Of a DNA stretch of 64,000 nt, positions 24,101 to 35,492 are shown in pieces. Position 1 is the stretch's first letter; each line of letters begins with the position of its first letter. The notes under the pieces were generated by a model. That model saw nothing but the letters and a program-made list of their open reading frames with translations. It was not told the origin of the DNA and ran no database searches. The position numbers and the translations under genes are program-made. The stretch is from Owenia fusiformis (taxonomy: Eukaryota; Annelida; Polychaeta; Sabellida; Oweniidae), in the NCBI GenBank assembly GCA_903813345.2, contig CAIIXF020000001.1, positions 38,409,366 to 38,473,365 on the forward strand, read 5' to 3'.

Positions 24101-27100
24101 TTTATCCTTTTTAGATTTTATATCGATTTTGACATTTTTGGCCTCTGGCTATGAAATATGTCTCTGATATTTATGTATTTCCCGAGAGAAAATTGGACAT
24201 TTGCGGGGCCTGATGCAAGACTAGTTATCTGTTTTCCTGGCTTGTTTGAAATGGATAAACTTTGTCGTATGTTTCAATGAAGCCCATGTGGGACTGTAGA
24301 CCTAGAAATTCATATTTATATACTATAGATCGAGATAGAATAGTAATACAAAATATAGTATTCCAATTTCCAGTATCATAATAGACACCAACTTTTAAAT
24401 CCTAGTAACAGATTTAGAATTCCTATTTTAAAATCAAGAGTCAGTTTAATCAGGAATTCATTGATCAAATGCGATCGAGATAGACTGGCGGACAGGATGA
24501 GCTGGGATGCAATCAGGAAGGCGCTCAGTTGTTTATATTAATTATTGGGTCTTATAACACCTTAGTATAGTATACCCCTCCCTCCCAAATCACAACTTCG
24601 CAACCACCGTCAATTTTATAATCAAATCCCTTTCCCTCACTAATGCAAATACATGAACAAATATAATATTGGAGTGAATTGCATGCGTTTCGAATGAAGT
24701 TATCTTTGTAGTACTAGTATTAATTTGTTCAAACAAGTTTACAGAAGATAAATGAAAGGGGACAAAGGGAAACACAGGGGCGTAGTCAACTTTCAGTCAG
24801 GGGGGATTTAAGAAGTGAAGTCAAACGAATGCAAAGGGTATACGCTGAGACTTAAGACAATAAAAGACGATAATTAACCTGATTGGATCCTGTGTCTTAT
24901 TAGCGTCTGTTATTTATTACTGTTGACCAGTACCAGGCTGATTGCGTATTGATAATCAAACCGGTCGTGGGATGCAATGATATATCTAAATTTATCCCAT
25001 GACTTTGGATTTTTCTTAGTTTATACTCGCTTCAACAACTGCGCACCCCTCTCTTGTCAGTAAACACAGGTCGGAAGAAATCATCATGAGATTTTGACAT
25101 TGTACTTTCATCAACTGTAACATAAAGACCGGCGTGTTATAATCTTGACGACTCATTTAACCTGCCATATATTGCCCGTGTTGTCGTAATTTTCAAATTT
25201 GATAAACAATTTTCGAAACCGTATTTTTAGATGTACTTTTTCATGTAGATTTCAAATTATGACATCACTTTGACTGAATTTTGAATATTTAATGACGTAA
25301 ATCAAAATTATTTCTACTCGCATCTAGTCTACCTTGTATTTCAAGGGGAATCTGTGAAACAGAATACAAATATTATACGATATATTAAGAAGGGAATGAT
25401 AAAGTATGTAAAATTCCTGCTGAATATACAGTATGCATGTATGAATCTGGGAAATCTCTCGGTGTATCGAATGTTACGACGATCGGAACATTCACTGGTT
25501 TAATCCAGGAGGTTTAATCTCCCGACGTGATATACAGCAAGTACTCCCGGGCAAGTACAATCCTTTGGAATACCAAAGCGTTAGATAAAGTGAGACTCTA
25601 ATAGATCAGAATGTCCCGACACGGAAATCAGAATGACAGAAATATAATTTTGAATAATTTTGGGAGGTAGGGAATCGCACAATTTTGTAATTCCAATGCT
25701 GCCCTTTGTGTTTTATCAACGTTATACAACGATGCAAACAAAACAGATCGTATTTAAATCTTATTCTAATTTTAATTCCTACATGAAATCTCAGCCCCCC
25801 CCCCCAAACACTAGTAACATTTTAAAGACTTTATCTAATTCAAACAATCAAATCAAATCAAAATTAAAACATGCAAACAGGTATATCTGCTTATGGAGGA
25901 ATATCCGAAGAAATGTGTGACGCTGGTTTTCAGTCCTTAATCGCCGCTTAATACCTGAAAAGCAACTTATCTGCTTATTATAAGTTATCAAATAATTTAA
26001 CAATTAAACAGAAACAATGCATGCCAAACATTTATCTATAATTGTTATATTATGGTTATTTTATAGTTTGCACTTGTATCGAGCAACTGTGTATCGGGCT
26101 GTGTATACGGGCCCTTTCTCAAACCCAATATGGGATTTAACACGTCACTTGAGGCAAGATTCATAAACTATATCTCCACGGGCTATAATTTGAAGAACGC
26201 CACTGACGGATCTGTCCCTTTTGGATGGGCCGTATTGTTCTTGTGTGTATCTTACCCACGGGAACCTACAAAACAGATATAATTGCATTGTGAAAAGGAA
26301 GTCCCGTCTCTATAAAACTTCCTAGAATAAGATTCAAGCAGTGTAAACATCCATATTTGCAAAAATAACGATAAACCACTGTCATTAAGTAGTTGTAGTA
26401 CCATATTCGTATAGCTTTTGGGAAAGACGATAAAACGCAAAATATGATTGGAATATTTGCTGAAGTCTGGGATCGATGATCTGACAGAAAATTTAAGGAA
26501 GGCGTTGATCATGACTGAGCAAAATGAAAGAGCAAAGTAATAATAATTGCAATTTATGTTTATCATTTCAACTATTCCGAGTCAGAGAAATCAAGAATAA
26601 AAATGAAACTTTCCTTAGATATCTGTCGTATTGGCTTTACCGGGAAGGCTAGTTCTGGGGGGGGGGTAGCGCTTGTTTAAATTTTAAATTATTAAGATCA
26701 AAATGGTAAGGTCATATTGACGAATTTCCAAAATGACAAATTATTGTGCAGTGCGTTAAATTGGAATATCTTTTGATTCTTTTCCACTGGGGTACGCTAA
26801 TATCCGATCTTAGTACTTCAATATTTTTGTTTGAAAGCAAGATCTTTAATGTAAACATCCGCATTTCAATATATCCTGAGACTATCATAGAATAATTCTG
26901 TGAATCCCAAGCACAACCCATTACAATATCAGTCTATAAGTCAATCTGTATTACAACAAATGAATAATAATCCCGAAAACAGTTCAACTATATTTGGCTT
27001 TGACTTATTTGTTTGAGAGGGATACGAAATCTAGGAATAAAAGTCACCGACGGTCCAACTTCAACGAACAATCTACATGTACAGACTTATCTTACTAATT

Positions 27101-27230
27101 TAAATAATTATTTGTCCTCATCGTGATTTGCCCGTCTGATTATACAGGTTTTACTTTCAATTTAGCCTCACTCAGACACACAAATAAAATGTAAAATTAT
27201 AACATCATATTATAAAAACATTATCCAACC
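21109..27230. other. Gene-free interior between the two satellite blocks
   Basis: No coding exon can be supported. It holds a GGGCGTAGCCAGGGGGG / CCCCCCCTGACC-ended fragment (about 22818-23033), a 34-base sequence shared with 60402-60435 (at 24807-24840), and a possible orphan splice-like segment at 22311-22345. Most frames are under 90 codons. Confidence 0.45.
22818..23033. repeat. Short dispersed element with GGGGTGCGAT palindrome and C-runs
   Basis: Starts GGGCGTAGCCAGGGGGGG, contains GGTGCGATGGGTGCGATCGC, and ends ATCGCACCCCCCCCTGACC. Related fragments are at 15251, 31353 and, more distantly, 42359. Confidence 0.55.
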
Positions 27231-27231
27231 T

Positions 27232-27770
27232 CGAATTAACACTAATGAACACGATGTGATGACTTTATTACTATCTATGAGGAACCATTAAACAATTATG
27301 AACGAAATCCAGATACGTACAGTTTATTCATGAATTTGGAATATAATGTCGCAATTCATTCTAAATATCTGTTAAATATCGAATCTCTTACATTACGAAT
27401 CTCTTATTAAAATATATTCTATTTATACAATATTGTTTTTCCCGTCATCCGTGATTTCCACATGTTGATTGTATTCTATTTTATCAAATGATCGGAAAGT
27501 AATACCATGAAATGAGTAGCATTAGACATGTTAGATTATACGCCCTTGAATTACACTTATAAACACGATGTGATGATTGTTTCATTTACTTAGAGGAACG
27601 CATTAACAGATTAATCAATTATGAACGAAATCCAGATACGTACGATGTACGTACAGTTTACTAGTGACTTTGGAATATAATTATTAGAAATGTATTTCTA
27701 AAAATCTCTCAAATATCGAATCTCTATTAAATTATATATTTTATTTGTGCAGTAGTGATTTTCCCGTCGT
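27232..27770 (+). repeat. Direct duplication, two degenerate copies of about 250-300 bp
   Basis: AACACGATGTGATGA...GAGGAAC...CAATTATGAACGAAATCCAG...ATATCGAATCTCT occurs at about 27232 and again about 315 bases later at about 27545. The copies differ by small indels. Confidence 0.65.
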
Positions 27771-27819
27771 CGTGATTTCAAAATGTAATTATTAATGATC
27801 GGTAAGTAATAAACAATGT

Positions 27820-28012
27820 CACCGATCGATGCAACGAATAGCAAAATGCGCCGGTCGGAGCAACCTTCGATGCACCGACAGATTTCACCGTTGCACCGAT
27901 CGGTGCATCGATCGTTTCTCCAGATGCGCCGGTCGATGCACCGGTCTATGCACCGAATTAGATGCGCCGATGCACCGGTAGATGCACCGAAGTTCTGCGC
28001 CGCGGCGCACCG
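27820..28012. repeat. Minisatellite of GATGCACCG-like units
   Basis: About 190 bases made of variants of CGATGCACCG/GGTCGATGCA in overlapping order, with much higher G+C than the flanks. Open frames across it on both strands are by-products of the repeat. Confidence 0.7.
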
Positions 28013-28368
28013 GCGTGTGATGTGGTGCAAGATCTGTACTGTATGTATGCATGTCAAAATGGCTAATACATGCTCTCGTGTTTATGTTCATGTGATATAA
28101 AGTGTAAATAAATTAGACAATAACTGAATACCAGTGTCTTGTTTTAGTTACAAAACAAATGTTCAAGCTTCATTATCAAACAGATTTAAAATACTAGAGT
28201 TCTGCTTAAACGCAACAACTGATTAGGACAAAAACTGAAAAACAATATGGCTATCTTTAAATTAAATTAAAAATAGATTGTGTCATGCAAGACTCGCCAT
28301 TTGAATAATTTACAAAATGAATTCAGCCTTAAGGAATCATGCGGGATTTATGCACAAGGTAGCTTCTC

Positions 28369-29030
28369 AAATAATTACACATTTTTATTAAATTTTCGAT
28401 TTCATTTGGTACGCCTGTGCGCATTTGGCGTAATATATGCGACACGCCAATGATAACTGTTAAAACAAAAACATGCACATCAATTTCCGTTTAAATCCTG
28501 TACGAATCCTGAAGGCTGGATTCATTTGTAAACTATATTATATATGAATCCTGCTTGGATCCTGGCTACAGGATTTATTTGCAAACTACCTTCTATATGA
28601 ATCCTGTATGAATCCTGAAGGCTGGATTCATTTGTAAACTATATTGCATATGAATCCTGTATGGTTCCTGAAGGCTGGATTCATTTGTAAACTATATTGC
28701 ATATGAATCCTGTATGATTCCTGAAGGCTGGATTCATTTGTAAACTATATTGCATATGAATCCTGTATGATTCCTGAAGGCAGGATTCATTTGTAAACTA
28801 TATTGCATATGAATCCTGTATGATTCCTGGAGGCTGGATTCATTTGTAAACTATATTGCATATGAATCCTGTATGATTCCTGAAGGCAGGATTCATTTGT
28901 AAACTATTTAAACAGCGAATCCTGTATGAATCCTAGAGGCAGGATTCATACAGGATTCATATGTGCATATGAATCCTGTATGAATCCTGGCTCCAGGATT
29001 CAGTGGTTTGATTCACATTTTTTGCTGTGT
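28369..29030 (-). repeat. Right block: inverted copy of the 53-bp satellite block
   Basis: Same order as the left block but reversed. The GTACGCCTGTGCGCATTTGG segment is inside, then about nine 53-bp units (CTGGATTCATTTGTAAAC...), the palindrome near 28945-28990, and ATTCACATTTTTTGCTGTGT at the outer end. One more degenerate unit lies at about 28295-28368. Confidence 0.85.
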
Positions 29031-29633
29031 GACCCAAGTGACTATGGGAACGAGACAAGGATAAAATATACAGGATTCATGATCGATAGTCGATACGTTT
29101 AAAAGTAAACTCATTTTACATGCACTGCAGTCTTCAGCAACTGCAATGGAGGCCCGAATGGAGGGCAATATTGTATTCCAAAACCAAAATGTACAAATTG
29201 TATTCACCTCTGAATTGGCTTCAAAAGACGAATAATTACAAATTTTTTCCTGTACACCTGCAAAGACACGTGCATGGAATGACTTTCCCGGCTACACGAA
29301 TCAAAAATTAGATAACATTAAACTGGAATTATCAATTTAGTTGAGAAAATAAAGGTACGTATCTACAACATTGGATGTCGCTTTAATCATGGGGGTCCAA
29401 CTTTCACAGCGTATCGAAACCAATTTCCAACCGAACTACATCACGAAAAAAACGTTAATTTGAATTTTAGACTCACCAGATATCAAGGATCGTGAGTCTA
29501 ATACTGAATATTTTCCAGATAAACGCCTATTACAGACCTCCATTGCTGCATCTACATTTTCGGCATTAAACGCATCAGTTTAAAAAACATCTTCATATCT
29601 ATTCTTTGGTCGCTATACACCACGCAGCCTTCT

Positions 29634-30890
29634 CACGATGCCCATGTCAAGCAGCGTGCCTACTAGGCACGCAGTTTGAAACTCTGACAAACTGCGCGCA
29701 TATTTCAAAATGGAAGACAGAGAGGACACGACTCCCAAAAAGATCCAAAATACGAAAAATACAAGGTTAGTCTCGTTCTAAAGATAGTGCCATTCTGTGA
29801 AGATGAACTTAATTTACTCATAGTACCCAATGTTTTTCCCGATGTAAACCTAGTTATCTCAATATAAGGGTCTTAAGTAACTTCTGTGTTCAAAATTTAC
29901 AGTGTAAAGTTATATCTATGTCTTTTTATCGGCATTTGCCGTTTATTCAGCCATTGTGTCTGTGTATGCTAGAATATATAGGATCACTCCATCTGATTAA
30001 AGCAGCATAGTTTGTGTTCAAAACGATAATACGCCATAAACGTGATTTAAACATTTTTCTTGTCAAACTGCGCGCCTATATTCACATGTATTTCCCAAAC
30101 TGCGTGCCTATTATTTCCAAACTTGCCTATCCAAGCTTGTTTTGTATTATTAGAAAACGTAAGCGCCATATGTAAGGTACATATGTGTCTAATAGTAGAA
30201 CCCCAAAATTGAAACACTATGACAGTCCATCCACCAAGATGGTGATCTGAAAATAAAAGATTCTTTCGTTCCCAACTTAATTGTCACTTCTATTATACAT
30301 TTTGACTTTCAATATGAAAATGTCATAAAATCTGACAATAAAACAAAATTTCCAAAGCTATATGAAAAACATCTACACGTGCCTCTGTAGAAATTCCTAT
30401 GATAATATGTAGTTTTAATAGTGTATGCGCACAATTTGTAATTTCTGGCTAAAATAAGCGCGCAGTTTGTGGTTTATTTCTTTTTAATCTCCTGATTATC
30501 TGTTTTATCTCGAAATATTTTGAATTATACATGATAAATGCGTAAGGAATTAAATATAAAACGAGTCTAAAGTATTTGTCATTTATGTTTAAAGTGCTAG
30601 ATCGATTTACGTATAAATTCCCGTTAAATCAGTGACGAAAATGCCATTAATCTGCTTATGTTTTAAAACTTAGATTCATTTGCACATAGTTTTTGCTAGT
30701 ATTTGCAAGATTCGTACATTCGCCACAGAATGAACGCATTGAACAAGAAAACAATGCAGGATAAATGTATTTTAATTACGTTTCAAAATACAGACTCCAA
30801 CTTAAATGATGCAATGTTGTTAGGCACGCAGTTTGTGATCGAAACAAACTGCGCGCCTACTTAGGCGCGCAGCTTGACATGGGCACCGTG
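29634..30890. mobile_element. 1.26-kb terminal-inverted-repeat element
   Basis: Ends CACGATGCCCATGTCAAGCA and its inverted form (GCTTGACATGGGCACCGTG), followed inward by GCAC/GCGCGCAGTTTG motifs that face each other. Inside, the motif AAACTGCGCGCCTA also occurs at about 30065, 30095 and 30460. No transposase frame, so non-autonomous. Confidence 0.75.
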
Positions 30891-31352
30891 CTTCTGATAC
30901 GCTACTTCACAAAACTCAAAACTGGTCTTTGCTATTGACCCGACGTAGCCTATTGTAAACAGATGTGTAGGTATACAAATATACAACATGCGGGATTGAG
31001 ACTTAGGCACAATTTGCTCAATATGGAGAAGATTGATTCAACTGAAATGTCTGTGGTAATCAAAATGAAACCATATTCCACTACCTACTGATCTGCCCTA
31101 ATTAGTCCGATCAAAGATCAAACATTAGTATAGGAGATATATTAAACGATGTTTGCTCAAACAATCTACATATAAATCTTAACTCACCATGTAATGAAAC
31201 AATTACACCAAAATAAATGAGAATCAACGATTGTTTGTAGCATTCGCTGTACTGTCCTAGGCTAGCATATTGCATACAATTATAAAACGTACGTATAGAT
31301 TTAATTTTCAATCTGCGATGTTACCCGTCCCGGAAGATGACTATTACTTAAT

Positions 31353-31400
31353 GGGCGTAGACAGTGGGTGCGATGAGTGCGATCGTACCCCCCCCCCACA
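31353..31400. repeat. Fragment of the GGGTGCGAT palindrome repeat
   Basis: GGGCGTAGACAGTGGGTGCG followed by GATCGTACCCCCCCCC, like the copies at 15251 and 22818. Confidence 0.5.
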
Positions 31401-32845
31401 CACACACGTACAGAAAGAAAAAAACAATTTTGCAAAATTTGTCAAAAAAATATAGTTTGAAATGCTAAGAAGGTAACATATACAATGTAAATTCTTAAAA
31501 GGTTTTAGGGGTGAACCCCCTTTTGAGACTCGCTTCGCCTGCAGTGATGCAAACCTAGAAAATCATCCCCTCCCTTGACATTGCTTATTTACATATTTGT
31601 AATTGTTGTACACGATTCTAGTCAATACATGTAATTGAAAAGAATTGGTGTGCCACTTGTATGCAAATCTAAAAAAAAATTATAAAAGCATAAAAAGGAT
31701 ATGAGTCGGAATCCTCATGAAAGAAAATCTTTAGTATACCTTAATATCGAGCCAAAATGACATTTGTTGCGGAAGGATGCATGGTATGCATAACTGCATG
31801 TTCTGTGCAAACTTTGGAAATCATTGCCATTTGTTGCCAAAACACGAAGATTTTCTGTAAAATCTATACAATTTAGAAATATTGGATTGGGGTTAGTTGT
31901 GGCATCAAAGTTTAACTCTGATACATATTTTGTTTATTCAAGAATTTTAATATTTCAATGAAGGAAATGAAAATTTAAAATCAGTAGTTTTTGAAAGCAA
32001 ATGGGATATTAATTATCATCAATTTTATCATCTTGATTGAAGAAATAAACAGAATCGTGAGGGGCGTAAGATATTATGCCATTTTTCTTGCACTTTCTCA
32101 TAATTCTCTTTTGTCTTCCCCTTTACATTGTATATCACACATAACAAACCTGACAATAATAGTAAACCAAGTTTGAAATTTGTGTTAATATACGAGTCTG
32201 AAGCCAAATATAGCGACGGTAAGAAGGCGCTAACCTAATTGTCGACGTATACTGATTGGATTTTGAAACTAGTTACCAGAATATTTGCAAGACAATAGGT
32301 TTAATGCACCTGGGTCCATGAATGATGTAAATAGCCCATTATTGCATAATACATAAATATCATTCGTATTGTAGGAATCAGTGAACATTATCATTAGGAA
32401 TTTATAAATGAGTCAATGTTTAAGTTGTTTATCACAATACCAGTAGAACTGGTGACGTAATTACTAACGTATATGAATATTAGCCCAAGATTATATACAG
32501 GCGAATTGTTTAGTAGTACATGTTCAATAACAATACTACTTGCTTTGCAGTTCTTACAATTCTAATTTTACAATTATCTTAATAAAATATGAATGAATTA
32601 ATTAATATATAAATTAATATATCTGATCAAAAAGATATGTATGTATGCACAACTTTGAAAGTGTGTCAAAACAGAACAAAAAATAAATACAACAAGTCAC
32701 AAGGAAAGCAAACCCCAAATATCCAGAACTATAATTTAACGTGTAAAGAAATAATGTCTAACACCATTCCCCTATTAATTCCAATACCATTCATCACCAT
32801 TAGTCATCACAATCACATTACATTCATGAACCATACTCATACCAT
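31401..32845. other. Gene-free stretch
   Basis: AT-rich, short frames only, nothing recognised. Confidence 0.4.
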
Positions 32846-33310
32846 AACAATACATGTTGGAGAATAAATTTAAAATGAAAACCAATACTTTCAATATCAA
32901 AAATAGTTGCAGTCTAGTATTCATGCAAGATACAGTACTGAGGCCCGAATGATGTGGGACAAACATAATCCATTGTCTTTTTCACCGTCAAACTTTGCAA
33001 AAATCTCATAATATAACATTACATGTTGGAGAATATATTTAAAATGAAACCCAATGCATTCGATATCGAGAATAGTTGCAGTCTAGTATTCATACAAGAT
33101 AGAAGAGTATTGAGGGTCAAATGATGTGGGACAAACATAATCCATTGTCTTTTTCACCGTCGAACTTTCCAAAAATCTCATAATATAACATTACATGCTG
33201 GAGAATATATTTAAAATGAAAACCAATACATTCGATATCAAGAATAGTTGCAGTCTAGTATTCATACAAGATAGAAGAGTATTGAGGGTCAAATGATGTG
33301 GGACAAACAT
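32846..33310 (+). repeat. Tandem repeat of about 170 bp, 2.7 copies
   Basis: TACATGTTGGAGAATA and its variant start at 32851, 33020 and 33192. The shared downstream phrases include AATAGTTGCAGTCTAGTATTC and AAATGATGTGGGACAAACAT. Confidence 0.8.
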
Positions 33311-35070
33311 GGTATTTTGACTATCAAAGTTTGCAAAAATCAAGCTATTACAAGCCAAATATCATGCCTGTTAAACCATGGAAAATGTCAGTCTCAGCAA
33401 TGTATCCTTGATTGTATAATGCTTTTCTTTGCGAGGGTGGGGAATTGTTTAAACTATGTCGTTGGCATAGTTCATGAATCATACGAGGGGTGACTCAGAA
33501 GTAATGGACAGAATGATATAGGCTCACTAAACGTTACTGCATTTAAAAGTGTTTCAGCTGATTATACGTAAGCATTGTAACTAAGGTATGCATGGATGGA
33601 ATCCATTTTTGTATGGTATTTTGATTTTTTGTCATTCTAGTTAGTTTTCATATTAATGACTTAACACACATTTTATGTCTGTAAATGCACAATGATCCGG
33701 GAGATGCACCATATCTTAAAATGTATTTCTATTTATGTTATACAGCTTTAACAACTTATTTGCATCGGATCGGATTATCTCTTAAGCTGTCATTAATCCA
33801 CTCATCATCACATATTTTCCACAATTATAACAAAATAACATGATGAAAAATGGATAATCTCTGTCTTATCTTGTTATTCTTTCCTTTAGGGGATCAATTA
33901 TGTAATATCTCCCAGTCTTTTTGTATATTAACCATATCAAAAATGTTGCTTTTGGGCCAGATATTTTACGTCAACTTTTCATTGTTTTCCTGATTATCCT
34001 TATCCCAAGAGACTCACTTTCCCGTTTCAGGGGGAAATCATGACTTATAGCACATTTCAATTTAGGAATAAAATGCTGCATTTTTTGGTGAAGATTGGCT
34101 CATAATTGGGGAAAATTGGTGATGATGGGTGGATTGATGACAGCTTAAGAGATAATCCGATCGACTTTATTTTCATTCTGTTGCCCCTTTTTGAAGATAA
34201 CATATTGGCCAAACAAACGCATTTGCTTTTGTGGTCAAATAATTATGAGAACTTAAGTAAGATCGAGCTGTCTAAAAAAGCTTGCAATAACTTTTTCGAA
34301 GGACAACGACAGCGAGATAATTTTTAAAACGAGAAGGGAAGGGGTTGTGTTTAAATGCAGGAAAATAAATTTGAAACAACACCAGAACATCAGTCATCAA
34401 GATATGAATGAAAGTTCCGATATTGTACACATGTCCTTAATGAAAACGTATTTCAATAATATCTAAGAAGGTAATATTGCTTTTGCACGATCAAATGGGC
34501 TCTAACAATTTTGCGAAGTATGGCTAAAAGCTTATAAATATTTGCATACTTCAAAATGATTGCTCTTATTATTTCAGTAGTATATACGAGATAAATATGA
34601 ATATCCCATCAACATGATTTTAAATTGCAATCAGCAGTTCTATTTATGTATAGAATATCATTCTGATACTCATAGCATCTTTCTGTTTCACCTGAAACAT
34701 GCTCTGATATTATGAGGCATATTCTGTGATCTGAGTACATCAGATGGGAAGAGTTGTAACTGTCAATAAGTGTGATAGTTATCATGTAATCATATACCTT
34801 AATGTCAATACATTATATCATAGGCATAGTATATAACAGTAGATATTAGAACAGGCACAGGTACACAAGTTTATGACCCCAATTAAATGAAATATGAGCT
34901 GGGATGAAAGTTCTCAAAAATCCCCAATTCTGGGCTCTCTTGGATCGCCAAATCAAGCTCATTATATCATGGCATCTCAGGGCTGAGAAGAAATGAGATG
35001 TCCTGGTTTATCATGATGATAGAATATGCGTATATATATTATACGATAAACTTATCAATATTTTTCCAAT
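33311..35070. other. Gene-free stretch downstream of the lectin exon
   Basis: No exon seen. It includes whatever 3' flank the Ly6-EGF-lectin gene has beyond the AATAAA at 35072. Confidence 0.4.
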
Positions 35071-35071
35071 A

Positions 35072-35077
35072 TTTATT
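35072..35077 (-). promoter_or_regulatory. Likely polyadenylation signal of the Ly6-EGF-lectin gene
   Basis: AATAAA on the minus strand in TGCAATAAAT, about 170 bases after the stop codon at 35245. Confidence 0.5.
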
Positions 35078-35244
35078 GCATAAATTAATAATTAATAATT
35101 ATGTATTATTAATATTCATGTCTTTTACCAACAGGAACAGTCGTATTTTATATGAACTAGTATTGTATGTGGGGAGATGACGATAATCATAATCAAAATG
35201 TGTAAAATGTGCATATGCTCATACTAAAACTTTGAAATGATGCC

Positions 35245-35492
35245 TTAAGGACTGGGGAGCTCTAATTCGCATACGTATCCAGTTTTCTCCCCACAGTCAT
35301 AATTTCCCCATGTATAGTTATAAACGGATATCTGGAGAATCCATACACAAGTGTCCACATAAGGTGTTTTCTTGAATCCCCAATTGGGACTATTGAATGG
35401 TATGACATCGCCTGTTGTGGTCCATGCGAATTCGTTGATACCGCTACTGAAATTAGCTGACGTCCACCATCCTTGCCACCCCTGAAGGAGCT
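35245..35492 (-). CDS. Exon 17: C-terminal half of the C-type lectin domain and stop
   Basis: Acceptor TGTCATTCCAG. Encodes [49 protein letters not shown] and stops at 35245. The four core Cys of the fold are all present. The calcium/sugar motifs are degenerate: SPN stands where EPN or QPD is usual, and NYD where WND is usual. Classical mannose- or galactose-type calcium-dependent binding is therefore doubtful. Confidence 0.87.

Noticed and set aside
27698-28100. Overlapping His/Arg/Cys-rich frames on both strands (up to 119 codons)
   Set aside because: All come from translating the GATGCACCG minisatellite; the peptides are low-complexity.
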